Below, one piece after another: positions 15,964-25,806 of a stretch of 36,533 bases of DNA. The stretch's first letter is position 1. Each line of letters opens with the position of its first letter. The notes under the pieces were generated by a model that saw nothing but the letters and a program-made list of their open reading frames with translations, had not been told where the DNA came from and ran no database searches. Source of the stretch: an uncultured Ignavibacterium sp. (lineage in GTDB: Bacteria; Bacteroidota; Ignavibacteria; Ignavibacteriales; Ignavibacteriaceae); NCBI GenBank assembly GCA_937934185.1, contig CALHAB010000143.1, forward strand, positions 1 to 36,533, written 5' to 3'. The translations under genes were made by a program, and so were the position numbers.

Positions 15964-16758
15964 TTATTTTGAATTCTTGCTCTCGTTCCAATACTTATCC
16001 ATTTCCTCCAGATTTGAATCGGCAACTGATTTGCCTTCAGCTTTCAATTTATCTTCAATGAACTGAAATCTTTTAATGAATTTATTATTTGTAAATCTTA
16101 AAGCCTCTTCCGGATTAACTCCTAAAAATCTTGCGTAATTAACCAGAGCGAAAAAGACATCACCAACCTCTTCTTCTAATTTTTTTGAAAGTTCTTCGGA
16201 TTCTTCTTTTGAAGAGATTAATTTTTTCTTTTCTTCAATCTCGTGCATTTCCTGAATCTCTTCAATCACTTTTTTCCATACATCAGCTTTGTCAGTCCAG
16301 TCAAAGCCAACTTTTGCCGCTTTCTCCTGCAAACGATGGGCTCTTTGAAGAGCTGGTAAATAAGGTGGAACGCCGTCAAGAATAGATTCTCTGCCTTCCT
16401 CAAGTTTAATTTTCTCCCAGTTCTTTTTAACTTCTTCAGAGCCATTTACCTGTGTATCACCAAAAACATGCGGATGTCTTCGAATAAGCTTTTCTTTTAT
16501 TGTTTCAATTACATCATCAATTGTAAAGTGATTCTGCTCTTCAGCTATAACTGTGTGAAATATAACATGTAATAACAAATCACCTAATTCCTTTTTCAAT
16601 TCATCAAAATCTTTTTTATCAATTGCTTCAACAACTTCGTAAGCTTCTTCAATAGTTGCAGATTTAATTGAATCATTAGTTTGCTCTCTGTCCCAGGGAC
16701 ACTCAACTCTCAGTCGTTTAACTATCTGAACTAATTCATTAAATTTGTTTTGCGTCAT
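15964..16758 (-). CDS. mazG: Nucleoside triphosphate pyrophosphohydrolase MazG
   Basis: Cleaves NTPs/dNTPs to monophosphate and PPi, a house-cleaning enzyme that can also affect ppGpp. 264 residues, the full two-domain form of the E. coli type. N-terminal motif CPWDREQTNDS followed by metal ligands E37/E38..E41 and E57..D60; the second domain repeats the pattern at KLEEEVGDVFFALVNYARFLG. GGAG lies 6-9 bases before the ATG. There is no toxin/antitoxin context. Its 3' end abuts phoH. Confidence 0.95.
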   Translation of the reverse strand: MTQNKFNELVQIVKRLRVECPWDREQTNDSIKSATIEEAYEVVEAIDKKDFDELKKELGDLLLHVIFHTVIAEEQNHFTIDDVIETIKEKLIRRHPHVFGDTQVNGSEEVKKNWEKIKLEEGRESILDGVPPYLPALQRAHRLQEKAAKVGFDWTDKADVWKKVIEEIQEMHEIEEKKKLISSKEESEELSKKLEEEVGDVFFALVNYARFLGVNPEEALRFTNNKFIKRFQFIEDKLKAEGKSVADSNLEEMDKYWNESKNSK

Positions 16759-16779
16759 TTATTCTCCTTTTTTTGTGAC

Positions 16780-16787
16780 CAAAAATA
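16780..16787 (-). promoter_or_regulatory. Possible -7 box for mazG
   Basis: Minus-strand TATTTTTG matches TAnnTTTG and lies about 20 bases upstream of the mazG ATG. The expected upstream TTTG box is not convincing, so this is weak. Confidence 0.22.
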
Positions 16788-16821
16788 GTTAAAAATATTC
16801 AGTAAAATTTTGGAGCTAAAA

Positions 16822-17277
16822 ATGTTCGAAGAAAAAATTAATCAGCTTGGTTTTGAATTACCTGAAGTTGCCAAACCATTGGCTGCTTATATTCCCGCAA
16901 AGAAAATTGGAAATCTTGTTATGACTTCAGGTCAGGTTCCTGTTGTTAAAGGTGAAATGAAATATGCAGGAAAAGTTGGAAAAGATATTTCCGAAGAAGA
17001 CGGACAAAAAGCTGCTCAAATCTGTGCATTAAACTGTCTGGCAGCAATTAAAGGTGTTATAGGCTCACTCGATAACATCGAGGAAATTGTAAAGCTCACA
17101 GTCTTTGTAAACAGTGCAAAAGGTTTTACATCACAACCTAAGGTTGCAAATGGAGCATCGGAACTTTTAGGTAAAATATTTGGCGATTACGGATTACATG
17201 TGAGAAGTGCCGTTGGTGTAAATGAACTTCCTTTAAATGCTGCGGTGGAAATTGAAATGACTGTAAGAGTAAAATAG
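16822..17277 (+). CDS. RidA/YjgF family protein
   Basis: 151 residues from ATG 16822; an in-frame TTG at 16810 overlaps the GGAG site (16812-16815) and is rejected. The protein belongs to the longer (about 150-residue) RidA branch: NLVMTSGQVPVV, ICALNCLAAIKGVIGSLDNIEEIVKLTVFV, and GLHVRSAVGVNELPLNAAVEIEM, with the conserved Arg in HVRSAVG. Canonical RidA deaminates reactive enamines/imines such as 2-aminoacrylate; this branch is less studied, so the exact substrate is open. It lies 38 bases upstream of aroK. Confidence 0.92.
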   Translation: MFEEKINQLGFELPEVAKPLAAYIPAKKIGNLVMTSGQVPVVKGEMKYAGKVGKDISEEDGQKAAQICALNCLAAIKGVIGSLDNIEEIVKLTVFVNSAKGFTSQPKVANGASELLGKIFGDYGLHVRSAVGVNELPLNAAVEIEMTVRVK

Positions 17278-17315
17278 TTATGAGTGTTTGATTATTCCTT
17301 TAACAAAAAATTATT

Positions 17316-17867
17316 ATGAAAAAAGATCTAATTTTTTTAACCGGATTTATGGCTTCAGGTAAAAGTACTATCGGACCAATATTGGCCAACACAATCGGCT
17401 GGGAATTTCTTGATCTTGATAAAGTAATTGAGCAGAAAGTAAATAAAAAAATAGTTGACATATTTAAGGATGAAGGTGAAGAGTATTTCAGAAAACTTGA
17501 ATCAGAAACTTTGAAAGAATTAACTAAACTTTCCGGATATGTAATTTCTCTTGGCGGAGGTACAATTGAAAGTGAAGAAAATTTAAGCCAGATTAAACAG
17601 AATGGTATTTTAATTTATCTGGAAACCTCTCCCGAAGCTGCTTACAAAAGGTTAAGATTCAAGCGCGATAGACCAGCATTACTTTTTAATGAAAATGAAC
17701 CAACCAAAGAAGAATTCCTTAATCGCATTAACACAATTTTGAACAGAAGATTAAAATATTATAATCAGGCAGATTTGAAAATGAATACCGATAATAAACC
17801 TATTGGAATTACAGTTGACAAGCTTGTTAAAATTCTAAGAAAGGATTTTCATATTGAAGAGAATTGA
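17316..17867 (+). CDS. aroK: Shikimate kinase
   Basis: Phosphorylates shikimate in the pathway to chorismate and aromatic amino acids. 183 residues, standard length. Walker A GFMASGKSTIG (10-20), LDLDKVIE with the shikimate-binding Asp, EEYFRKLESE with the conserved Arg, the GGGT loop (VISLGGGTIE) and the lid RDRPAL are present. The 3' end overlaps aroB by 14 bases, a clear two-gene operon. Confidence 0.96.
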   Translation: MKKDLIFLTGFMASGKSTIGPILANTIGWEFLDLDKVIEQKVNKKIVDIFKDEGEEYFRKLESETLKELTKLSGYVISLGGGTIESEENLSQIKQNGILIYLETSPEAAYKRLRFKRDRPALLFNENEPTKEEFLNRINTILNRRLKYYNQADLKMNTDNKPIGITVDKLVKILRKDFHIEEN

Positions 17868-18942
17868 AGTTAAAACACAACATAAATCTTATGATGTTCT
17901 TGTTGGAAGGAATGTTCTCGATAAAATCGGGACAGATTTAACTAAGTACAACAGTAAAGCTTTACTCATTTGTGACCGGAATGTTTATAGATATCATCAA
18001 AGTAAAATAAATAAAATAATCCATTCAAATAAAAAATTTTATTTTTATCTTTTTAATCCCTCGGAAAAAAATAAAAATCTAAAAAGTGTCGAATTGATTT
18101 ATAAACATCTTCGGCAGAGCAATTTCTCAAGGAAGGATATCGTTGTTGCTTTAGGTGGTGGAATAACAGGCGATGTATCAGGTTTTGCAGCTGCAACTTA
18201 TATGAGGGGAATTCCTTTTTACCAAATTCCTACAACACTTCTATCAATGGTTGATAGTTCTGTTGGAGGTAAAACCGGCGTGAACTTTCTCGGTTACAAA
18301 AATCTTATTGGTGCTTTTTATCAACCTCAGAAAGTTTATGCTGATCTGAATTTTCTGGAGACACTACCATTAAGAGAAATAATTTCTGGCGCCGGTGAAA
18401 TATTTAAGTATACATTTCTTGCTGATGAAGAAAATTATTTTATGATAAGAAACAAACTTTCAGAAATTATTTTACAAAAAAAGTTTGATGAGAATCTGAT
18501 TATCAGATGTATTCAGATTAAAGCATCGGTAGTTGAAAAAGATGAGTTTGAAACATCGGGAATAAGAAAAATCTTAAATCTTGGTCATACATTTGCACAC
18601 GCCTTTGAATCTGCATTCAATTTTCAGATTAAACATGGTGAGGCCGTAATTGCAGGAATATTCGCTTCGTTAGTTGTTTCAGAGAAGCTTGGTTTAATTA
18701 CAAATTCATACTTAAAAAAATATTTTTCTGATTTTGAATTTCTGCCCTTTAATAAAAAAATTCTGAAAGCTGATTTGAAAAAAATAATAAACTTTATGAA
18801 ATCTGATAAAAAGACCTCTGATAATAAAATTAAACTGGTTCTTGCTTCAAAGCCGGGAAATATTTTTATTGATGTTCAGGTTGATGAGAAAATAATCGAA
18901 AAATCTCTAAAGGAATTATTTCAATTCTATAAAACGGTTTAA
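17854..18942 (+). CDS. aroB: 3-dehydroquinate synthase
   Basis: Makes 3-dehydroquinate from DAHP, the second step of the shikimate pathway; needs NAD and a divalent metal. 362 residues. GGGITGDVSGFAAATYMRGIPF, IPTTLLSMVDSSVGGKTGVN and NLGHTFAHAFES (metal His) are the family signatures, all intact. The start is TTG at 17854, inside aroK, giving MKRIEVKTQHKSYDVLVG, the expected N-terminus; no better start is present. Coupled to aroK. Confidence 0.96.
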   Translation: MKRIEVKTQHKSYDVLVGRNVLDKIGTDLTKYNSKALLICDRNVYRYHQSKINKIIHSNKKFYFYLFNPSEKNKNLKSVELIYKHLRQSNFSRKDIVVALGGGITGDVSGFAAATYMRGIPFYQIPTTLLSMVDSSVGGKTGVNFLGYKNLIGAFYQPQKVYADLNFLETLPLREIISGAGEIFKYTFLADEENYFMIRNKLSEIILQKKFDENLIIRCIQIKASVVEKDEFETSGIRKILNLGHTFAHAFESAFNFQIKHGEAVIAGIFASLVVSEKLGLITNSYLKKYFSDFEFLPFNKKILKADLKKIINFMKSDKKTSDNKIKLVLASKPGNIFIDVQVDEKIIEKSLKELFQFYKTV

Positions 18943-18947
18943 AAAGA

Positions 18948-18983
18948 AAACTGTTGGATGGTGAGGGCGACATCCAACAGTTT
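18948..18983 (+). other. Perfect 13-bp inverted repeat (strong RNA hairpin) downstream of aroB
   Basis: AAACTGTTGGATG (18948-18960) and CATCCAACAGTTT (18971-18983) enclose a 10-base purine-rich loop. It begins 6 bases after the aroB stop. On the plus strand only TTT follows directly and the next T-run is about 10 bases later, so it is not a textbook terminator. On the minus strand it is followed by TTTTCTTTTT, but no minus-strand gene ends here. It may be a processing/stability hairpin or an attenuator before the tiny ORF and nadA. Confidence 0.7.
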
Positions 18984-19008
18984 CGTGTGTCATTTTTGGA
19001 GGGATGCT

Positions 19009-19098
19009 ATGCTTAAACTATTTCATCCTAATCTTGACAATGTTGGTGCCATTTATTTCGCTTTTTCTTTTATGCGTTTTGATTATTTTTTTAAATAG
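19009..19098 (+). CDS. Possible 29-residue small ORF with strong ribosome site
   Basis: ATG at 19009 lies 5 bases after GGAGGG (18998-19003), one of the best Shine-Dalgarno sites in the window. The product begins MLKLFHPNLDNVGAIYF and ends in FDYFFK; it is aromatic-rich. I do not recognise it. An overlapping 65-residue frame from 19004 is less likely, since its ATG touches the Shine-Dalgarno. The ORF sits between the 13-bp hairpin and nadA, so a leader peptide is possible, but no run of regulatory codons stands out. Confidence 0.35.
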   Translation: MLKLFHPNLDNVGAIYFAFSFMRFDYFFK

Positions 19099-19175
19099 AA
19101 AACACGGCAAATGGAAAATTTTACAGGTATTTTTCACTTTTTACCGCTTTAATATTATAAAATGGAGTTTTTGCA

Positions 19176-20123
19176 ATGACAGATTTAATAGTAAATACTG
19201 ATTTGGATTTAAAGGAAGAAATTCTAAAGCTGAAAAAGCAATTGAATGCTGTAATTTTAGCTCATTATTATCAGGAATCCGAAATTCAGGATATTGCTGA
19301 TTTTGTTGGAGACAGTTTAGAACTTGCCAGGAGAGCTAAGTCAACCGATGATGATGTAATAGTGTTTGCCGGTGTGCATTTTATGGCTGAAACCGCAAAG
19401 ATTTTAAATCCGAATAAATTAGTATTGATTCCAGACCTTGAAGCAAGCTGCTCTTTGGCTGAAGGTTGTCCAGCTGATGAATTCAGAAAATTCAGGGAAG
19501 CACATCCCGATCATATTGCAATTACATATATCAATTGCACAGCTGAAGTAAAAGCATTAAGCGATATAATTTGCACATCAAGTAATGCAGAAAAAATTAT
19601 CAGTCAGATACCTGCTGATAAACCAATTCTGTTTTCACCGGACAGAAATTTGGGGAAATATCTGATAAAGAAAACAGGAAGAGATATGTTGTTATGGGAT
19701 GGAAGCTGCATAGTGCACGAAACATTCAGTGAGAGAAAAATTCTTGATTTGAAAGTAAGATATCCTGAGGCAAAACTTATTGCTCATCCGGAATGCGAAG
19801 AACCGGTTTTAATGCACGCTGATTTTATTGGTTCAACCAGTAAGCTGTTAAAATTTGTTCAGGAAGATTCTGCGGTTAGTTATATCGTAGCAACAGAAAC
19901 AGGAATTATCCATCAGATGAAAAAGGTAAGCCCAGATAAAATTTTTATTCCGGCACCACCCCAGGATGAATCCTGTTCGTGTAATGAATGTCCGTATATG
20001 AAATTAAATACAATGGAGAAAGTTTATCTGTGTATGAAAAATAAATTTCCGGAAATAAGGTTGGATGAGGAGCTTCGGCTCAAAGCGCTAAAACCTATTG
20101 AACGAATGCTCGAAATGAGCTGA
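19176..20123 (+). CDS. nadA: Quinolinate synthase
   Basis: Condenses iminoaspartate with dihydroxyacetone phosphate to quinolinate for NAD synthesis, using a 4Fe-4S cluster. 315 residues. [34 protein letters not shown] and [16 protein letters not shown] are family signatures. Candidate cluster ligands are C92, C207 (HPECEEP) and one of the C267/C269/C272 group. GGAG lies about 7 bases before the ATG. nadB and nadC are not in the window. Its TGA stop directly abuts the stop of the convergent histidine kinase gene. Confidence 0.97.
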   Translation: MTDLIVNTDLDLKEEILKLKKQLNAVILAHYYQESEIQDIADFVGDSLELARRAKSTDDDVIVFAGVHFMAETAKILNPNKLVLIPDLEASCSLAEGCPADEFRKFREAHPDHIAITYINCTAEVKALSDIICTSSNAEKIISQIPADKPILFSPDRNLGKYLIKKTGRDMLLWDGSCIVHETFSERKILDLKVRYPEAKLIAHPECEEPVLMHADFIGSTSKLLKFVQEDSAVSYIVATETGIIHQMKKVSPDKIFIPAPPQDESCSCNECPYMKLNTMEKVYLCMKNKFPEIRLDEELRLKALKPIERMLEMS

Positions 20124-21335
20124 TCATTTACACTTTTTTAATTGAATCTTAAAAACAGTGCCTTCGTTTGGGATTGACGATTTGACAAATATTTTTCCTC
20201 CGTGGTAACCTTCAATAATTCTTTTTGAAAGACTTAATCCCAATCCCCAACCACGTTTCTTTGTGCTGTAACCAGGTCTGAATACATCCTTTCGTCTTTT
20301 CAGATCAATGCCTTTTCCGTTATCAGCCACCTCAATTTCAGAATATTTCCTACCTTCAGATATATTAATGGTAATTAAACCATTTTTATCTTCAATAGCA
20401 TCAAGAGAATTTTTGATCAGATTTTCGATGACCCATTCGAATAAATCTGAGTTTATCATTGCACAAAGATTTTTATCTCCTCCGATTTTTAACTCAATTG
20501 TTTTTCCTGTTTGCGGCAATCTTCTGTTGAAATAATCAGTCACTTTGCTTACTTCTTCAAAAAGATTCTGAGGTTTTAAATCGGGTTTACTCCCTATTTT
20601 TGAAAAACGAATTGTAATCTTATTAAGCTTTTCAACATCGTTTGAAATTTCTTCGGCGATGTCTAAAACTTTATTGGGATCATTGTAGTTAAGTTTTAAC
20701 ATTTCAAGCCAGCCCATAAGACTTGAAATAGGTGTCCCAAACTGGTGAGCTGTTTCTTTAGCCATTCCAACCCAAATATTGCTTTGCTCGGATTTCTTTA
20801 TATAGCTGAATCCAATGTATCCGAGCAGAATAAATAATGCAGCAATTGCAATCTGAAGATAAGGATAAAACTGAAGTTGTTTAATAAGTTCAGAATCACC
20901 GTAGTGGATTCTTGTCAGGATTAAAGTATCAGCATAGGTAATATTTATCGGCGGATGAATCTCATCCATTTCTTTCATCATTTTATATAAAATTTTTTCC
21001 TGCTGCTGCTTTGAGAGGGTTGAGTCAAGTTTGATATTTCTTAAATCAGTTTTGCTGTCGAGATTTATATTGTCATCTTTGTCCGTTAAGATGAGAGGAA
21101 AGTCTATCGGCTTTATTATGTTTTCAAAGAGAAAAGTAATATCTGCATCAGGATTATTTGTATTGGCTATGTACTCAATTCCTTTTGCATAAAGTTCAAC
21201 GATCTGTCGTTCTTTTTCCTGAAGTTTTGAGACAAGTTGATTAGTATAATAAAGAGTGCCGAAGGCAATTGCCAATGCGATTAAAATCAAAATGAGTTTA
21301 AAGTTTACTGAGGCAGGTCCGCCTGACATTTTCAT
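20124..21335 (-). CDS. Sensor histidine kinase (orphan, membrane-bound)
   Basis: 403 residues. Two membrane helices (about 12-31 and 158-178) frame a 125-residue extracytoplasmic sensor region with no recognised domain (it contains LILTDKDDNINL, as often seen in CHASE/PAS-like sensors). The kinase part: phospho-acceptor H197 in AHQFGTPISS, N-box ENLIKNSLDAIED, G1 VADNGKGID, and G2 GWGLGLSLSKRIIEGYHGG. All catalytic motifs are present. No response regulator lies next to it, so its partner is encoded elsewhere. It is on the minus strand downstream of purA with a 76-base gap, so may be cotranscribed with purA. Confidence 0.93.
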   Translation of the reverse strand: MKMSGGPASVNFKLILILIALAIAFGTLYYTNQLVSKLQEKERQIVELYAKGIEYIANTNNPDADITFLFENIIKPIDFPLILTDKDDNINLDSKTDLRNIKLDSTLSKQQQEKILYKMMKEMDEIHPPINITYADTLILTRIHYGDSELIKQLQFYPYLQIAIAALFILLGYIGFSYIKKSEQSNIWVGMAKETAHQFGTPISSLMGWLEMLKLNYNDPNKVLDIAEEISNDVEKLNKITIRFSKIGSKPDLKPQNLFEEVSKVTDYFNRRLPQTGKTIELKIGGDKNLCAMINSDLFEWVIENLIKNSLDAIEDKNGLITINISEGRKYSEIEVADNGKGIDLKRRKDVFRPGYSTKKRGWGLGLSLSKRIIEGYHGGKIFVKSSIPNEGTVFKIQLKKCK

Positions 21336-21411
21336 AATAGTTAAAAATTTTTTTCACAAGATCGTATCAGAATAAACTAAAATCCAGACGATAAAATCTG
21401 ACTTAAAATAT

Positions 21412-22761
<1,350 letters not shown>

Positions 22762-23103
22762 TTATTCGCTTAAGCTTTTAACAGCTTCATCTACAGATTC
22801 GTAGGTTTCAAAAATTGTAATAAGTTTTGTAATGATGAGAAGACTTTCGATCTTATCGCCAACATTGGCAAGTTTGAGATTTCCATTTTCCTTCTTCATA
22901 GTAGTTAAACCACTGATTAACATTCCCAAGCCGGAGCTGTTCATAAATTTTACTCCTGATAAATCAACTATTACATTCTTTTTGCCTTCGTCAATTAGTT
23001 TGTGTAAGAGCTGATTAAAATCCTTCGTGTCATCTCCTCCCATAACATCGCCTTTAAGTTCAACAACAACTGCATTATACTTTTCATAAGTTTTAATCTT
23101 CAT
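22762..23103 (-). CDS. STAS-domain anti-sigma factor antagonist
   Basis: 113 residues, a single STAS domain of the SpoIIAA/RsbV type. VVELKGDVMGGDD (strand and loop), NVIVDLSGVKFMNSSGLGMLI with the phospho-acceptor serine pair S56/S57 before GLG, and the final helix are typical. The unphosphorylated form would bind a partner kinase and release its target. AGGAG about 8 bases upstream of the ATG. Transcribed divergently from the ECF sigma gene. A second STAS gene lies 2.7 kb away within the RsbW cluster, so either could be the kinase's substrate. Confidence 0.93.
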   Translation of the reverse strand: MKIKTYEKYNAVVVELKGDVMGGDDTKDFNQLLHKLIDEGKKNVIVDLSGVKFMNSSGLGMLISGLTTMKKENGNLKLANVGDKIESLLIITKLITIFETYESVDEAVKSLSE

Positions 23104-23262
23104 AGATAATCTCCTAAAAATGTTTGTGTGAAATTAAAGAAGCAGTATTACTCATGCAAGTTGGTTTTATCATATTTATTTGCCTATCATCATTTTATAT
23201 GGCTGTTTTTATATTTACAGTGTATTTTAGGAACAAGTAAAATAATACATCGTCTAAACCCT

Positions 23263-23859
23263 ATGAATTCTGACAATAAAAAAGAAGATATGGAACAGCC
23301 CAAAATATTAACTCTTGATGATGATTTTTCGTTAATCAAACAATTTATTGACGGTGATCATGATTCATTTAAAGTTCTGGTAAACAGGCACAAAGAAAAA
23401 GTGCGGAATATAATCTACCTTACTTTAATGGAGCCCGATGTTATTGATGATATTGCTCAGGATGTTTTTATTACTGTATTTAAGAATCTGAAACATTTCA
23501 GATTTGAATCTCAATTTACAACATGGCTTTACCGAATTACAGTAAACAAATGCAAAGATTATCTGAGAAAGAAAGCTGTAAGAAAAATATTTTCACCAAT
23601 TAAAGATGAAGAAGAAGACATTGCTTCATTCAGAATTAATGAAGATCCTGATATTAAAGAAATTGTCAGAAATGCTATAGCCAAACTGCCTGATAAACTT
23701 AGAATTCCTTTAGTGTTAAGGGATATGGAAGGTTTCAGTTATCAGGAAATTGCCGAGACGCTTAATTGTGAAATAGGAACTGTCAAATCAAGGATATTCA
23801 GGGCACGTGAAGCGCTCAGGAAAATTCTTGAACCACTTGAAAAGGAGCTGTTTGTATGA
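23263..23859 (+). CDS. ECF-type RNA polymerase sigma factor
   Basis: 198 residues from ATG 23263. The frame is open back to 23128, but that extension is hydrophobic noise, and sigma-2 begins after residue 20. Region 2 (DSFKVLVNRHKEKVRNII, then DVIDDIAQDVFITVFKNLKHF and the aromatic TTWLYRITVNKCKDYLR) and region 4 (LPDKLRIPLVLRDMEGFSYQEIA then IGTVKSRIFRAREALRKIL) are intact, with no region 3. The linker has an acidic run (DEEEDI). The stop overlaps the ATG of the anti-sigma gene, the usual sigma/anti-sigma coupling. Its target promoters are unknown. Confidence 0.94.
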   Translation: MNSDNKKEDMEQPKILTLDDDFSLIKQFIDGDHDSFKVLVNRHKEKVRNIIYLTLMEPDVIDDIAQDVFITVFKNLKHFRFESQFTTWLYRITVNKCKDYLRKKAVRKIFSPIKDEEEDIASFRINEDPDIKEIVRNAIAKLPDKLRIPLVLRDMEGFSYQEIAETLNCEIGTVKSRIFRAREALRKILEPLEKELFV

Positions 23860-25415
23860 CACATAGCAGATACGATATTGAAATGTTATCAGCTTATCTC
23901 GATGGCGAGCTTTCACAAAAAGAAAAAATTTATATTGAAGAAAAAATAAAATCATCGCTCGAACTTCAGAGAAAGTTAAATGAGCTGAAAAAATTAAAAT
24001 CAGTTACTAATGAGTCGAAGCCCGTTCTGGAGGAATCATTTTACTTCGAACAGCGGTTGATGGCTTCGTTGAATTTTTCAAGGAGTAAATCTGAAAAAAT
24101 CAGAAAGTGGCTTCCTGTATTTACATTTTCCGGTTTAGCTGCTGCTCTGATTTTTGTTTTAAGTATTAATCCTCAATTCATCAGAAATATCATTGAACAA
24201 CAGAAGGGAAACCTTGCTGATTTTTACAAATCAAATCTGAAGCCTTTGCTTTATGCAGCAAACCTATCAAGTGAAGACATCTTTAACTTTGCTTTGAATG
24301 AAGAACTTCCGCTCGATCCTTCTAATTCTCAGATTTTGAAATTAAGTTATGACCAAACAGGTAAAGAATATTTTGAAATAAAACAGAACTCCGAAGCTAG
24401 TTCAAAAAATAATCTTAACAATTTTGTAAGTGCTCTTGAGCTGAGTGAATTTGAAAAGACTCAAATGGATTCTATACTTAAAGTTTACTCTGAAAAAATA
24501 TCAGCTCAGGTTTTGGTTAGTGATAAAAACGCCATTGCAATCAATCCGAATATCTGGAATCTCCGCAAAGCCATTCTTGCGGATATTATCACATTTGCAA
24601 AGAAACACGGTAATGAAAATTTCCGAAAAATTGCTCCTATTGATAAAGTGCCTCTTCCAGATAAAAATATTGTCTGGTTAGAAAAAGTTAAAACACAATC
24701 ACCAAAAGATTTTATTTTTGTTACCCCGGACACTGTTTTTTCAGCTGAAATTAATATTGATTTTGCTGAATTAAACAGAGATATGATAAAAGCTACTGAA
24801 GAATTAAAGAAAATTGAAAAAGAAAACAGCAGGCACAAAATTCTTTTCAAATTTCCTAAGGACAGTTCTTTAGCTGATTTGAAAGAAAACATAAAATCCG
24901 ATAAAAGCTTCAGGATATTTGTACATAATAATGGTGTTCAGGTTCATCTGGAAAAGTTTGAAATTCCTGATTTAGAACTTCCTGATTTTGATTCAATTGC
25001 TTCAATCATTAGTGAAGCTACCAGAAATTTCTCGGTTGTAAATGTTGGTCCGCCTCAATTACCTGAAGTGCCGGTTTCAAATAATTTTCGAATCAAAAGA
25101 GAGACTAACTACTTTCCGAAGAATCGTGAAGTGAATGTTGATTCTGTTATTGAAGAAAATAACAGACGAAATGAACTCGGTAATAAAAGACGGCAATCAA
25201 ACAATAACTTACATAATGATTCTTCATCAAACGAAATTAAAATAATGGTTGATAGTTTAATCATTAAACAGAACGAGGAATTGAGAAGACAGATTGAACA
25301 ACTGAGAAAAGAAATAGAAAAATTCCGCCACGATATGCAGAATATGAAGAACAAGGAAAAGATTGAACAGTATGAGGAAATTATAAAAATGCTGGAAGAC
25401 CAGATAGAAATTTAA
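23856..25415 (+). CDS. Large membrane-anchored anti-sigma factor-like protein
   Basis: 519 residues. The first 60 resemble the anti-sigma helical domain (IEMLSAYLDGELSQKEKIYIEEKI), but without the His-x3-Cys-x2-Cys zinc site of ZAS proteins. One membrane helix at about 86-103, then a roughly 410-residue extracytoplasmic part of no recognised family, with an Asp/Ser/Pro-rich beta-like middle and a terminal coiled coil (about 465-519: LRRQIEQLRKEIEKFRHDM and on). Overlaps the sigma gene by 4 bases. By analogy it binds the sigma factor and releases it on envelope signals, but the outer part is far bigger than in most anti-sigmas. No site-1 protease gene is adjacent. Confidence 0.8.
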   Translation: MTHSRYDIEMLSAYLDGELSQKEKIYIEEKIKSSLELQRKLNELKKLKSVTNESKPVLEESFYFEQRLMASLNFSRSKSEKIRKWLPVFTFSGLAAALIFVLSINPQFIRNIIEQQKGNLADFYKSNLKPLLYAANLSSEDIFNFALNEELPLDPSNSQILKLSYDQTGKEYFEIKQNSEASSKNNLNNFVSALELSEFEKTQMDSILKVYSEKISAQVLVSDKNAIAINPNIWNLRKAILADIITFAKKHGNENFRKIAPIDKVPLPDKNIVWLEKVKTQSPKDFIFVTPDTVFSAEINIDFAELNRDMIKATEELKKIEKENSRHKILFKFPKDSSLADLKENIKSDKSFRIFVHNNGVQVHLEKFEIPDLELPDFDSIASIISEATRNFSVVNVGPPQLPEVPVSNNFRIKRETNYFPKNREVNVDSVIEENNRRNELGNKRRQSNNNLHNDSSSNEIKIMVDSLIIKQNEELRRQIEQLRKEIEKFRHDMQNMKNKEKIEQYEEIIKMLEDQIEI

Positions 25416-25719
25416 AATTCCGATTTTATCCTTTCCATCCATCCACTTATTGCACCGCTTATTTAATATAATTAAGATTATTGAAAAACACCCCTTTGTG
25501 ATTTCTATTCTTTAGTTTAATTTTCTGCACAACAAGAAATAGCAATCAATGTATTTTAAAGTATTATCCGAAACTTTATAAAAAGTTTGAGTTACGCAGA
25601 GTAGATTGTTGAGACAAATAACTATGTCAAAGAAGAATTTTAAGATGTAAGATTTCTGGAGAAAATTAAAAATAATATTGCCGGAATGTCGTGGAGATTA
25701 AAAGTGAATTTTTAATTAA

Positions 25720-25794
25720 GCCCGGATATTTTATAACAGCTCTACTCAGTATGATGATATAACTTTGCTTATATTAAAGTGGAATAAAAATTAA
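25720..25794 (+). pseudogene. C-terminal relic of a SpoIIE/RsbU-type phosphatase
   Basis: This lies in the 391-base gap before the STAS gene. From the stop at 25717, one frame reads ARIFYNSSTQYDDITLLI, then LKW and a TAA at 25792. The QYDDITLLILK stretch matches the last strand of PP2C-type phosphatases with the metal-binding Asp pair; compare SDDLTLMIIR and HDDMTMVIVK at the ends of the two intact phosphatases downstream. No start or upstream domain remains. The rest of the gap (25416-25719) shows no gene, only scrambled AT-rich sequence. Confidence 0.55.
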
Positions 25795-25806
25795 AAGGAA
25801 TAACAG

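Noticed and set aside
19004-19201. 65-residue hydrophobic frame overlapping the nadA start
   Set aside because: Its ATG is in contact with the GGAGGG ribosome site, leaving no spacing; the alternative ATG at 19009 is properly spaced. The frame also runs into nadA in another phase.
23128-23262. N-terminal extension of the ECF sigma factor (45 more codons)
   Set aside because: The extension is hydrophobic, unlike any sigma N-terminus, and reaches into the promoter region shared with the divergent STAS gene. The ATG at 23263 gives a normal sigma.
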